Below, piece by piece: positions 52,287 through 63,860 of a stretch of DNA of 64,000 nucleotides. This DNA comes from Paragordius varius (Eukaryota > Nematomorpha), in NCBI GenBank assembly GCA_964247055.1, contig OZ176057.1, forward strand, positions 2,852,001-2,916,000. Direction: 5' to 3'. The first letter of the stretch is position 1. The number at the start of each line of letters is the position of its first letter. The notes beneath the pieces are model-generated. The model was not told the DNA's origin and searched no databases. It worked only from the letters and a program-made list of their open reading frames with translations. Both the position numbers and the translations under genes were made by a program.

Positions 52287-52873
52287 TTAACACTTCGATT
52301 CAAATTGGGGTTTCTAAATACCCCAGACAAATTTTAAATTAATATTTTTAAAAAACTACTGAAGGAAACGGTCCCAATTTAAATTTATGGTTGTATCCTA
52401 ATAAAAATTATATAAATATGCAAAAATATCTTGATAAAATTTTGTTTTGAAAAAAAAGCTTCATGTCAAACTACTTCGACGCCATTTTTATTTTACAAAA
52501 TTTTTGCAAAATATCGTCTTCATTTAATTTTAAGGGTAAAATTAAAGGTAATTTTTTATTTAAATTACATCTAACATTGATAGCGAAACAAAAAGCGGTT
52601 TATTTTGTATTATTTATTAATTTTACTATTTCGCACATGTCACGTTGACGAAATTTTTACCTTTAGGTTTTAGCTCTAAATAAGTAATATCAAGTATTTT
52701 TAAAATTTTTTTATATAATTCGGTTTATTAATGTTACATAAGTGCAAAATTTTGCCATGGTTTTGATTCCTTCCATACTTTTTAAAGTATTATATTTTAA
52801 ACAGGCCTGGGGTATTTAACTACCCCAATTTGAATCGAAGGACTAAAATGAGTGTGTTGTATCCAAGTGTTAA
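52287..52873. mobile_element. TTAA-type MITE (copy 3)
   Basis: Starts ttaacacttcgattcaaattg and ends caagtgttaa, with TTAA at both limits. The best-preserved copy of the family, about 590 bp. Target TTAA points to piggyBac-type mobilisation; no transposase is present. Confidence 0.8.
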
Positions 52874-54189
52874 ATGACCATAAGGGCCAAAACAAAATCC
52901 AAAATTATACAATACATTTTTATATCATTTATATGTCATCAGGATATTTTTTGCCAACACTTGGAATATGAAGTAGACTACAAAATTTTGCTAACAAATA
53001 AATAGTTGACAAAGTATGCTTTTTTATGTAATTATAATAAATTTTGATCATATTTTTGAAAAAAAACAACTTCCCAAAAATTTGTGTAATAAAATGTGCT
53101 CAAATTTTGCCATTTTCTGATTAGTAAAAGTCATAATAATTTTTTTATATAACGTATGTCTCCGAATTCAGGATAATTTTTCGTAAATAAATTAACACTA
53201 AACAAAAGTTTTATCAAAACTTGATAGCGCCATCGAAATAAATAGAAAAGGTGCTGATTAGAAGTTTTCCAATTTAACATGCTTTAAATTACTTAAGGCT
53301 TAAACTAATGCTAAATTTTAATTTTTGTAATTAACTTTTTAAAATATTTTTTTATATAAAACACCATATAAATAGATCTAATCGCAAAGATTATACATTG
53401 AGTATAAAAATAAAACTAACCCATTTAAGTGGTGACAGTTGCCCCATGTAAAAATTTATTAAAATTAGCTTTTTGAATATAGTGTATGATATAATTATAT
53501 AATATTTTTACATTATTATGCATTTAGCTTTCACCATATTATTATTTAACATAGCACTTAAGATATTTTTCAATATGGAACAATTACTACAGTGGCTCAA
53601 TTTCTTTTTACTGACTCATGGGCAAAACTAAAAATCATAGGTGAAGCATTTTTTCACAGAAAATACATATAGATTTATAAAAAACTTAAAAGTATTGAAT
53701 TTTAGTTTGACATGCAAACGCGATATATAAATTTTTTGACCTAGTCAATATGGGTTTGCACAAAGTAGCGCAAGAGCCCTGTAATAATGTGATACATATT
53801 TATATGCCATTTTTCTAATCATATATAAATAATTGCCTACTTTGATGAAAACTAAATTTTAGCAAACTAGAAGCGTATTTTATGGTAGTACACATTCATT
53901 CATTCAAAAAAAATGCGCAAAATTACCTTTATAATATTTTCTTATAATTTTTCTATTTATCGTTTTATTTGAAGTATATTACATTCCGAGTCATATTTTT
54001 TATTCCTCAGTTGTAAAGATGCGTATTTTATTTCATTTTTATTTATTGATATATATTTATTTATCTATTTTTTTGGCTCAAGTTTTTTGGTTCTTTTTTT
54101 GGTTTCATTTAAGTATTAGTTACTATCTATTTTAGTGTTTATTTTTATCTATTATTATAAATCTTATTTATCGTATTTTTGTTTTTTTA
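52874..54189. other. AT-rich stretch, nothing recognised
   Basis: No exon, element end or RNA gene could be supported. A piece near 53,520 (tttagctttcaccat) matches, in reverse, repeats near 32,030 and 40,200. Confidence 0.45.
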
Positions 54190-54310
54190 TGGGTGTTATT
54201 TGTAAGGCGTGCAGGCCAGACCTGGCCCGCTGCAGGAGGTAGGGGCCAATAGGGATAAGTTATGTTGTAGAGTGTGTTTTGCGAGTATAAATGTTGGTTC
54301 GTTAAGAAGT
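54190..54310. other. unexplained GC-rich island
   Basis: About 120 bp with gcgtgcaggccagac, ctggcccgctgcagg and aggtaggggccaatagg, followed by gagtataaatg. It stands out sharply from its flanks. It might be a worn promoter or LTR fragment of a retroelement, or the end of an unrecognised element. No coding exon fits well. Confidence 0.35.
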
Positions 54311-54440
54311 ATTATTATATTGGAAACCGTATAATATACACTTACACATATATTTATAATGATTCAGTTAAAGATTCTACATGCAAATTTATTTACCATC
54401 ATGGCGATTCTTAAATAATACTATTTATAATTATTTTTAG

Positions 54441-54601
54441 GCTATGGGGAAACAAAGCTGAAATTTCTAGATAAATGTTCATTATTCAATTTTATAATTG
54501 TCTTTATATTTTATATCGTTTTATATGTGTCAAAATACCATAATATACGTCAATATAAATTAATTAAAATTAAGTTTACACCAAATTATGTTTTTTTCTA
54601 A
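54441..54601 (+). CDS. weak candidate exon (open to a stop)
   Basis: Acceptor ataattatttttag is followed in phase 1 by GYGETKLKFLDKC and then about 40 more open codons, rich in Phe, Ile and Tyr, to a stop at 54,599-54,601. A phase-1 donor T|gttcat at 54,477 would make a 36-nt exon instead. Either a last exon of a gene to the left or chance; the hydrophobic stretch is what AT-rich DNA encodes anyway. Confidence 0.2.
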
Positions 54602-54645
54602 AAGAATTATTCAATTACTTGAATAATATTGAATGATTCCTCAAG

Positions 54646-55116
54646 ACATGTTATGGAGATTATTTTCTTAGCCTACCTTTTTAATAATAAGTCATAGTAC
54701 CTCCTATCATGCAATAGGTGTATGAAACGAAAAGTTAAAATTTATGAGATCGTTTACTCCTTGTTGTGGACTTATCAGTCACATATAAAGAACACGGGTA
54801 AACACTACAGTTAAGATTTTGTATATATACTGAGTATTTAAGTTTTTAAGATGACCCTTTGGGTGTTCCCTGTTTTAAGACCAACATTTGGTAAAAACTT
54901 TAATACTAAGTATACATATAAAAAACCCTAACTGAAAGTGTTTCGTGTTTATTATGTCTGACTGATTACAACAAGGCGAAACGCGTCTCACACTATGACA
55001 TGTGGTAAACACTGTCCTCTGTAAATTTTTGTTTTATAAAACCGCCTATTGCTTGATAGGAGGTCCTATAACATCCAATTGCAAAGGTAGACTAAGTAAA
55101 TAATCTCCATAACATG
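54646..55116. mobile_element. foldback (long inverted repeat) element, about 470 bp
   Basis: Outer arms acatgttatggagattattt and aaataatctccataacatgt are exact inverses. Similarity continues inward (tacctttt, cctcctatcatgcaatagg / cctattgcttgatagg, ccttgttgt, atcagtca, aacacg) almost to the centre, so nearly the whole element folds into a hairpin. No coding capacity. Confidence 0.8.
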
Positions 55117-56176
55117 TTTTATACCTTTGTAGATGACGAAAAGAATTACAGTAAATACCAATAAACCTAGGTACCATAGCCGCGTGTATAAGTGAACAAA
55201 TATAACCAGATCAAAAAATGCTTTTACAATTTAAAATTTGGGAGCCATATTTTGAGATATGTACAACATAGGATTAGGTAGATTACATCAAAAATATTAT
55301 CATGAAATAATTTTAAATATTGAATGAAAAAAGGGTTGTGGTATAAACACCAAGCTGAGATGAGTATTAAACATAGAAAAAACCCATGGAACGCTTACGC
55401 TTTGTTACCAGTTGGAACCCAAAAGTAATTTTTCGAAATTGTGCTTATTTTATATAATCTTCTTCATTTATTGTCGATTAATTTTTTGTAAAATTAATAA
55501 TGTAATGTTCTATATGTTAATTTCTTTAGCAATTACCTCTCTAGAAATATATATATATATATGAATTCTAGATATAAATAATATTTCACACGTTTGCTAA
55601 AAATATGTTAACAATAGTACGCCATAGAGATGCATTACGTCTTACAATTGACTTAGGGTTGTAAATATCTGAGTGATTTAAGTGTTTTACTAAAAAAATA
55701 TATCACCTTTTAAATTTATTCATGTAAACAAGATATATATTAAATGAAAATTTTCTTAAATAGCTTGAGACACGCTAAGTGTGAGGTCCAAAAATAACAT
55801 GTATCTAAACTATTTAAATATTTGCTTCAAGATGTTTAAGAAGTAACCCAATTTATATATATAACTTAGAAAAAATGTCATGTTTTGGACATCGTTTTAT
55901 ATGCTAAAAATTACGAAAAATTTATAATAAAATAAAAAACTCAAAAATAAGAAACAAGAATAGTAATAAAATGGTAATAAAAAATGTATGTATGTACCCT
56001 CAAACCAAAAATAAGGATACTATTCGTTCGCAGGTATTTCTTAGCCAAAATAATACCGTATACTTTAAATTTTTATATACACATACAGATATTAACATAT
56101 TTTTGTTAAAAAAAATTTTGTGAAACATATTCCTCCAACTTTAAAATTATCACTATTTACGACAAATAATCCGTTC
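55117..56176. other. region upstream of gene B
   Basis: AT-rich, with a (TA)n tract at about 55,547-55,562. It should hold the gene B promoter. A tttatatac motif near 56,067 could be a TATA box, but this is weak in such AT-rich DNA. Confidence 0.35.
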
Positions 56177-56228
56177 ATGATTAGACTATCCCTTTTACTG
56201 TGCTTTGCAATTATTGGCTGTGTTTCAG
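56177..56228 (+). CDS. gene B exon 1, signal peptide
   Basis: ATG at 56,177 starts MIRLSLLLCFAIIGCVS and the exon ends at G before gtttcttttt. One basic residue followed by a 13-residue hydrophobic core and small residues is a typical signal peptide, with cleavage likely after CVS. The exon ends in phase 1, matching every exon downstream. Confidence 0.75.
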
Positions 56229-59200
56229 GTTTCTTTTTCCTAATATTTTTATGCGTAAACTATTATGTAGAATAAATTTCTATGATAACATAACTAACAT
56301 TTTTATAATAATTTTTCTAATCAAAGGAGATAATGGGAGTGGTAAACCAGTCGATTCACCAAAACCAGGTTTAATATAAATCGCAATTAACTATTTTTCA
56401 TCATTTTTTATCATTATTACAATTACAAATTTTTTAAACTTAATAGCAATCCCTGAAGGATCATGTAAGTCTATGAAATTTTTATTTATTCGTGAAACAT
56501 TTTCAACAATTATTAACTCATATTTTAGTAAAATAATTTATATTATTTGTTATCGCCTAGGTAGTCCTTAATTAAACATTTGGTTATTGATTAAACAAAA
56601 CCCTATTAAAACACCTAATCTTTTAGTTTATATAAAAGTAAAGAGCACTTTAATGCTATATATGTTTTTTAATTCATTAATTTGCATGTAATTAGCCATG
56701 GTTAAAATTTTTCGTTTATTTATTACATATTTAATACCTTGATACCGTTTCACTTTTTTTGTCCTAGTCCCAGAGCTTGTTTTATTAAATAAAACAGTTT
56801 TGAAAGTTAATTGAGGTAAAACTTTAATTATAAAACATTGTTCTATGTATTGGATATATAAGGTTAGGTTACAAATTTTACCGCTTTATGACTTCTAGGG
56901 TCGAAAATTGAAACAGCTCCAAAGGATTGTAACGAACAGCTGTATCATATAGAAATATATCAAAAGTTTGCTGGTAAAATAAAACCTGAATACTTTTTAA
57001 AAATAATATCCATTTCAAACCATACATTTATTGGATGTTGTATTAATAAATAAATGATTTTTGGAAAAAAAATGATGGTAAAATGGATTATTTTACAATT
57101 CTATGCGCCTAAAAGACTCAGGAAAGCTGATTTTAAAATTTTAGGATAAAAATAATCGCTCTTGGATGTAAAACAACCCCCAAAAGGTGAGTGTTAACAC
57201 TATTTTTTCCCACACTTTGATATGTATGTAATAAAATAAATAATCAATCATAAACATAGCTACTGACATGTTTAATTACTCTTATGGCCAATAAAAATAC
57301 AGATATAGCCTATAAATTATGTATTGTAAATAGCAAACTGTATAAACCAATGTTAAGTACTCATTAATTGTGTTTTATCTATAATAATTTTAATAAAATA
57401 GTTTTTAACCAATGAGTGAATATTAAAGTATAGTTAGAACAAATATTTTTCCCAAAATTTTAGTCGTATGCTATTACCCACAATGCTCGTATCCACAACC
57501 TCCGCCACCAGAAATGCCTACAGGTTTTTACCCAGTACTTATAAAATTTTTTCACGAGTACAAAAATCTTTATTCAATATATTTTATAACATTCACACTT
57601 TAAAATACGTATTTCCCTTCAATCAAAACTTCAAAACAATCGAACAACTTTTCATTAAGTTTGATTTTATGTTAAACATAACATTATAAGACGCTAGCTA
57701 ATTGGATCTAACTCCAATTTTGTTTTTTGATATATCCCTTAAAAAAAACTTTAACATTTTATATTTAATCCTAAACTTGCGAATTTTCCTATATTTCATG
57801 AAATATAATAATATATAAAATAGTTTGGGTGTTTCCGAGCTAAATTTATTGAGATATCTAGTATTGTTTTTAGCGTGTTTTACCCTTTCTCTATCTTTCC
57901 TCACCCAAATGTGATAGTTTTTTTGAAAAACTGTAATTCTAAATATTTTTTTTTATACAGGCCAAGAGGGGTATAGTATATCAACACCTCTTAAAACAGT
58001 TTGTACTTTAAGCATTAAGGTAGATTGCTACAAAATGTTATCGCTTGCAAAAATGAAAAGGTCATGAAGTGTTAAATAAATTAAACATTCAAACATTTAT
58101 TAAAAACAACCATTTGTTATAAAATCCAAATTTTATGATATTTTATTAATAAAAATGTTAAAACTAGGGTAATGAAATAGTACTGGACGAAATTAATAAT
58201 TTATCTCAGAACCACCCAAATTTTTAAAGTTTGAAAAATTTAGTCAGGTTGACATAAACATTAAATATTGAAATGTTTGACACCCTAATCAAAATGTAAT
58301 AGTAAAAAATATGATTTTAGATTATATTATGAGTAATAAATAACTGTGTTGTTAACAAGATAAATGAAAATGATATTTTAGTATTTTATTTATATCTTGT
58401 AATAATATATATTTTATTGACTAGAAAATTCTTTAATTATTTGAGTTTTGTATTGGGAAATTGATTTGAAAATGGGTTTAATTATTCAGAAAAATGTATT
58501 TAGATTTGGAAATGGATATGTTTAACATACAGAAACCTAAGAAGAAGCGCATGCTTTGCCTTTCAAAGCTCAAATTTAATTATAATTTGTAAATAGTGAA
58601 TTGTAAGGTACTGCTACTATAATCAAATATAATTCCGATCTAATACTTTAACATTGGACAGAAATAGGTTCGCTAATTTATAACAAAAAATTTTAACTTA
58701 TTTTAACAATTGGGCCAAATATATAAATTGGTATTATTTGGTCTTTTTAAGGTGAATTATTGTATTTTTTTAACTTTTTATAAAAAATGTAACTTCTATC
58801 CGCGATTTGTTAGATAATATAAAATAAAAAAGTATACATATATATATAAAGTGTAGATAGTTGTCAACACGCTCCTGAAAGAATAGTAAAAATTCTAGAA
58901 AAGTTAAAATAACTTTTTAATTATCACAAATAGTAAAAGTATCTTAAGAATCTAAATTCATTTTTCCATCACCGTATAGACTAATCCTTTTAAAATAGCC
59001 CTATAAGACTTAGATCATTTTTGTTAAAACAGATATTTTGGTTGAGTCGGATTATGTCAAAATTTTGATGAAGCATATTTTTGTTTTTGAAATTTAATAC
59101 GATTTGGAGTGACGTTTGTTTGTGAGTTATGGTAAACTATTGTTTAAAAGTTTTAAAAGTCATATTGGTATCTCTTTATAGAACAATGCCAGCTTGCAAT

Positions 59201-62200
59201 AATTAGACACCAAAATATTTGAGATTTTGTAAAATTAGAGTATAATATATTTTAATAATTTTGGGAATAAAGTTATTATTATCCAAAAAAATTAAACTAT
59301 ACACGAAATTTCGCGACTTTCAATACTCATTAATACAAGATAACTTCAAAATTATTTTATGATATGATTCCTAAGCCGCAAAACTAGCATCATAATCCCT
59401 ATACATATTTAAAATCTATTTCGCTATTTCTGTGTTGTGATGTTAAATGATATTTTTGCAGTGCACTATTCCACAAGATCATACATAATTATTAGTATGG
59501 CATAAAATTTATTATATTTTATATTTGTAGGATGTTATCAGGCAGATTGCCAGGGATATCATCAGCCAGCAAGGCCATCGTCAGGTATTCTACAGTAAAA
59601 AATTATATGTCAAATTTTGGTTAACTAACATCGGTCGGTGAGTTGTTAATTATAAACGGTAAGAATTCTATATTTTTAAATTTAAAATAATATTTAATAA
59701 AAAACATGAAGTGCGTTTACCCTAAAAAGACATTGAATAAGTTAACTCAAACCTTTTTGTTTTCAACCAAACAGTTGTTATTCGCCATACTCCATATATC
59801 TCGAATTATAAGATTAGATGTGTATTATTTTGGGTAAATAAATTTTTACATAATTTATAACCTATTAATTTTTAAGACCTTGACTCAAATTGGGGTATCA
59901 AAGACCCGAGACTATATAAGTTGTATTTTTAAAAACGACAGAAGTAAACTGTTCCAATTTTATGCTTCTATTCTGATAAAAATTATAGAAATAAGCTAGT
60001 CGTATTATAATTTCGCTTTCCAAAAAAAGTTCCATTCACTATCAGACTACTTCGACGGCAATTTTATATCACAACAAGTTTGCAAAATATCTGTGAATTA
60101 GATTCAACGCTAAAATTTAAGCTAATTGTATTACCTATCTATAACATCGTAAAGAAAAAAGTTTTTCAATTGATTTATTTTTATATTTAGCTATTATACA
60201 CATGTCATGTTAACTAAATTTTTACCTTGATATTTATCCATAAAATAAGTTAAAAGATTTTCAAAAGCAATCATTCCTATAATTTGGTGCTTCATTGTAA
60301 TATAATTGCAAACTTTTGATGTCGATTTCCATAAAAAAGATTTTGAACAGGCCTAGGGTCACCACCCAATTCGATTCATGAATGTGCTGTATACAAGTGT
60401 TAAAATTTTTCTGATTGAAAAATGAACCACATAATTAATTTACAGCAGTCATCTGATTTTGAAAACTTGAAATCAAATTTTTGTATAAAAAAAAATAAAA
60501 ATAAACCCTTTCGTTATTACCGATACTAGGAAAATTTTTACAAAGCATTTTGTAGTGGTAAATCTTAATATATGCTAGTCTCAAACTTTTGCCAATTATC
60601 ATGATTATATTAATCAACTGTTTGTTTCGATATAGTTTAATAGTTACTAAAATAGAGACTTTTTATAACTTTCACACATTTACACATAAAAAATAAAAAG
60701 GTATTATATGGGAACATAAAAACAATCCAAAATATATAGTTCCGTTAAAATTTGAAATTTGGGGTATTATAGAATATACATTTATATATACCTGTGTTGT
60801 TTTGGTTACCCCTGACTTTTTAAAATAAATTAGTAGATCTTATACCAAGTTAAAATGTATTTAATATTTAGGATATACTATGATTTATTAATGGTTGCAG
60901 AATTAAAACCTTAACTAATATGCTGTATTTTATAAACAAAAGTTTTACTTATTTAACCATATATGATTATACCAGTTTTGAACAAACCTCTTTAATATTT
61001 AAAAATAATTTTTATAGTGTCAGATCACGTATTTTGGATTTTGTATAATAAATAATATATTCTTACGCTTGGGCTTAATAAGTAATGAATTTTTAATAAA
61101 GTACCGAGTTGTATTTAATTTATCCAAAACTTTATTAAGAGATGAAATGCCTATTTTTTATACATCGATCAAACAATACCATCATTATATTATAAATAAA
61201 GTATATCTGCTTAAACAATTGTTACCTTATTTATATAAGCATTTTTATATTTACTTATAGGTTGTCGTCGTAGCGGATGTTCAGGTTAATTATTTATCAT
61301 TGTTTCATAAAAAATTAAATTTAATTGTATAAATCTTTATTTTATTAATAATTTTTAAGGATTGAATTAACCAGATTTTTTCATAAAACTTATATTTTCA
61401 ATAACGCTTAATAGGGAAGGGATGTTAATTGGAAACATTTCACACATAATTTTGATGCAGTAAAAATTGGAATTATACGGACAAAATATAAAAATATAAG
61501 ACAAATATTTTTTCCAAAACACACCCATACTATTTAAATCTTGTTTTTTTTATTAATAAATCATTGTTAATGAATTATAGATATATAATAGTAACACAAT
61601 CAATTATATATTTTACAATTGTAATAAAATAATTTATTTGGCAAAAATTCATGTTTTATGGTTTGTTAATTAAATAAAAATATTTGCTTTGATATTTTTA
61701 CGTTTCCATAGTATAATTTCAATTTTTACTGTAAAAAACATAAAATGAAAACGCTTTTTATTTAAAGGCTTTGTCTAAATAATTTAATCTACACAGGGCT
61801 TCTTAAACTATGGGTCGCGACCCCATTTGGGGTCGTGAGTGATAAAAAATAAATTTGACAAAAAATGTTTTTTAACTTGTAAAATTATTGTTATAAAGAA
61901 AAATAACAATCATCGTATATAAATATATCCTAAAATCTTCTGGTTCGGAAAGACTGTTTATACCAGCATTTCTATATTGATCATCATAATCTATATATTT
62001 ATAAAAATGGAAAATGCTGGCTTTGTGATCTGTTTCCGGAAAACCGGTAGACACATTCAAATCCAAATGTCAAAAAATATTCATTTCCCGACAATAGCTT
62101 CGCCCTTTTTTAAAATTAGGCCCCTTCGGGCCCACCTTGTGTAAAAAACGTTTTTTTGAAAGTCCACAGTCTCTGAGACAATTTTCCGCAAAAGGTGTTG

Positions 62201-63473
62201 GTCGATTTCAAATATGATTTTTTTACCTTTTCTCGATTGCCCCGAACATAGTGGGTTTACTTTTTTAATTTAGGCTCTCTTTTTACCCTCTTCCCCCGTA
62301 AAATGCTATTTTTTTCAAAAAAAACTAAATAATTTTTTGTCGGGTATGAGACCGTTATTCAATGAAGATTCCAGGTATTCCCTATTAAAAGACAAAAATT
62401 TTAGCCTTGCGTTTTTTAAATATTGGCTGCTAGGTAAACAGATAGCTGCTAGAACTGCTCTACTATACAGAAATTTCGTTTTTGGAACTAATTTACAGAA
62501 AATTTATAAAGCCATATGAGCTTAAAAGCTTACCGTAACTAGGTAAAAATTAAGGTCGGGCTTATCAGCCGTTAATTTGGGGTCTTTATGCCCCCATCAT
62601 ATAATTATTTACTGTTGAAGTATTTTTTTGAATAACCCATGAGACGATGGTATCAAAGATAATTCCAAATATTTGCCCTATAAAGGCAAAGAATTTAACT
62701 CAGCACTTTTTCCATACTATGGGTAGGGGTTTCCAAAACAGAGACGCCATATAAAATGGCGTAGTTTTGGAGCTAATGTTCAAAAAACTTAAGGAGCCAT
62801 ACGAGTTTAGTTAAACACACTGGATAATTTGTATAATATCATTCTCTCCTTTTAAAAGGGATCACAAATGATTTACTTTTTATAACCCTTGATCCCTTCT
62901 GTGTGAACACAATTTCAAAATAGAACTTTTAACCATGATTTCGTAAAATAAAAATTTAAAATAAATCCAATGATAGTTGAATACTAACTTTAATAGGGAC
63001 AGTTTAAATATGGTCAATTTCGAGTAAACAATATTTGAGCCTATGCAAAAATTCGGAAAAGAATAATTAAAGACATTTGTTATTAAATATATTTTTTATT
63101 ATTTTTTTATCTTTATTAACTCTATATATTACAAATTATTAGGAATAAGCAAAGCGTAACAGGGCCAGCCAGTATCTTGGTTAAATTATTCAGAAAATGT
63201 TATAGAAATTTATAAAAAATGTAGATTTATTTTTGTCAATTTCTTAAAACCGAAATAATCCTGATAAATATTATCAACAATATTTCTAAGTGTTATTGCG
63301 AAGAAACTATTATTTTTTTCATATTTGTTGGGGTCGTGAAAGAAACACGCCATCATAAATGGGGTCGGGAACTACAAAAGTTTAATAAGCCCTGATCTAT
63401 ACTGTTTATATAATTAAACATATGCATATATTTTATTGTATATTAGGATATTCATGTGACCAACATTGCAACT
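56177..63473 (+). CDS. micro-exon gene B, secreted Cys/Pro-rich modular peptide (3' end outside window)
   Basis: Gene-level entry. Eight exons were recognised (52, 42, 18, 60, 15, 54, 24 and 27 nt). The first carries the ATG and a signal peptide and ends in phase 1; all the others are symmetric phase-1 exons divisible by three. Joined codons give no stop through all eight. The mature chain would begin GDNGSGKPVDSPKP. It then carries C-x4-C (CYYPQC) plus a Pro-rich segment, C-x4-C (CYQADC) plus a Gln/Pro segment, C-x4-C (CRRSGC) and C-x3-C (CDQHC). The predicted product is exported from the cell; its target is unknown. Introns range from about 80 nt to over 2 kb and contain MITEs and a hAT element. 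The 63,447 donor implies more exons to the right. Exons at 57,464 and 63,447 have matches in gene A. No known family is recognised; similarity to flatworm micro-exon genes or aphid bicycle genes is architectural. Confidence 0.75.
56327..56368 (+). CDS. gene B exon 2, 42 nt
   Basis: Acceptor atttttctaatcaaag and donor G|gtttaat. Reads GDNGSGKPVDSPKPG, the likely mature N-terminus, hydrophilic with Gly and Pro. The intron before it is only 98 nt. Confidence 0.7.
56447..56464 (+). CDS. gene B exon 3, 18 nt (AIPEGS)
   Basis: Acceptor ttttaaacttaatag and a consensus-like donor T|gtaagtc. Reads AIPEGS in phase 1. An acceptor at 56,559-56,560 followed by GSP-type codons and a stop could make an alternative short end (ending in Cys-Ser-Pro), but the later exons fit better. 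Confidence 0.6.
56730..57190. mobile_element. MITE of the ctacccc family in gene B intron 3
   Basis: Matches 30,193-30,645 along cagctccaaa..gattg, aacagct and atgcgcctaaaagactc. An acceptor-like site at 56,766-56,767 with 15 open codons belongs to this repeat and was not called an exon. Confidence 0.55.
57464..57523 (+). CDS. gene B exon 4, 60 nt, Cys pair plus Pro-rich
   Basis: Acceptor tttcccaaaattttag and donor G|gtttttac. Reads VCYYPQCSYPQPPPPEMPTG in phase 1, so C-x4-C followed by a Pro-rich tail. It matches the gene A exon at 18,456 and, in plan, the one at 4,850. The donor context G|gttttta is shared with the Pro-rich exon at 10,102. Confidence 0.75.
57961..57975 (+). CDS. gene B exon 5, 15 nt (GQEGY)
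   Basis: Outstanding pyrimidine tract (aatatttttttttatacag) and donor A|gtatatc. Phase 1 at both ends, reading GQEGY. Resembles the start of the gene A exon EAEGYAVAPG at 3,949. Confidence 0.55.
57976..59530. other. gene B intron 5
   Basis: AT-rich. An acceptor at 59,172-59,174 followed by codons reading EQCQLAIIRHQNI and a stop was judged chance. No element ends recognised. Confidence 0.45.
59531..59584 (+). CDS. gene B exon 6, 54 nt, Cys pair plus Gln/Pro
   Basis: Acceptor ttatattttatatttgtag and donor G|gtattct, phase 1 at both ends. Reads CYQADCQGYHQPARPSSG after the joining codon: C-x4-C followed by a Gln/Pro/Ser tail. Clearly GC-rich against its introns. Confidence 0.75.
59872..60403. 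mobile_element. TTAA-type MITE (copy 4) in gene B intron 6
   Basis: Starts ttaagaccttgactcaaattg and ends acaagtgttaa, with the family middle (ctacttcgacggcaattt, cacatgtcatgttaac). More diverged than the 52,287 copy. Confidence 0.75.
60404..61260. other. rest of gene B intron 6
   Basis: AT-rich sequence without recognised features. A 63-codon open stretch at 61,069-61,260 has the composition of random AT-rich DNA and ends at the acceptor of the next exon. Confidence 0.45.
61261..61284 (+). CDS. gene B exon 7, 24 nt, Cys pair (GCRRSGCSG)
   Basis: Acceptor atttttatatttacttatag and donor G|gttaatt, phase 1 at both ends. Reads GCRRSGCSG, a C-x4-C pair with two Arg. Confidence 0.65.
61458..61731. 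mobile_element. cagtaaaaattggaatta-family MITE in gene B intron 7
   Basis: Inverted ends cagtaaaaattggaattata and tataatttcaatttttactg. The inner part matches the halves flanking the gypsy element. Confidence 0.75.
61794..63394. mobile_element. hAT-type element, 1.6 kb, non-coding
   Basis: Starts cagggcttcttaaac with gggtcgcgaccccattt inside; ends aaatggggtcggga ... gtttaataagccctg. These ends resemble ZBED/Charlie-like hAT termini. Flanks (aatctaca, atctatac) share atcta but not a clean 8-bp duplication. No transposase could be read inside. It sits in gene B intron 7. Confidence 0.75.
63447..63473 (+). CDS. gene B exon 8, 27 nt, Cys pair (GYSCDQHCN)
   Basis: Acceptor ttttattgtatattag and donor T|gtaataa, phase 1 at both ends. 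Reads GYSCDQHCN, a C-x3-C pair. Matches the gene A exon at 18,558 in sequence and in its T|gtaat donor. It ends in phase 1, so the gene continues past the window. Confidence 0.65.
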
Positions 63474-63579
63474 GTAATAATTTAATCATAATAATATTAG
63501 TTATATTTATAGTAATTAAAACCACATAAAACTAATATATTTTCCAAAACCGTCTTGTTTTTCTAGTATTTAAACCCCA

Positions 63580-63860
63580 AGGATGTCCAATAAAAATGGT
63601 TTTATAGGCCACATTTTAAATCAAAAAATAATAATGGACATTAATAGATAAATATTTTATTAGATTTTAGACCTATATATAAAACCAACAATTTATTTTA
63701 ACATTTTCTCTACAAGTTGATTGTCAAAATTCGGAAAAATTTATCAGAAAATTTGTTCAGAAAATATTTTAGTCTTAGATTTCGTAATGTTATAATTTTT
63801 TTAAATTTTCGCGGGCCAAATGAAGTCTCACACGGTCGCGTATTGATAAACTCTAATCTT
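63580..63860. mobile_element. possible worn hAT-type MITE
   Basis: Left part aaggatgtccaataaaaatgg with taggccacattt, right part tcgcgggccaaatgaagtc. This matches the layout of the hAT MITEs at 9,435 and 32,573, but the very ends are eroded. Confidence 0.4.

Noticed and set aside
56768-56814. Strong acceptor followed by VPELVLLNKTVLKVN and a stop in gene B intron 3
   Set aside because: The same stretch aligns with the MITE at 30,193, so the open codons are repeat sequence.
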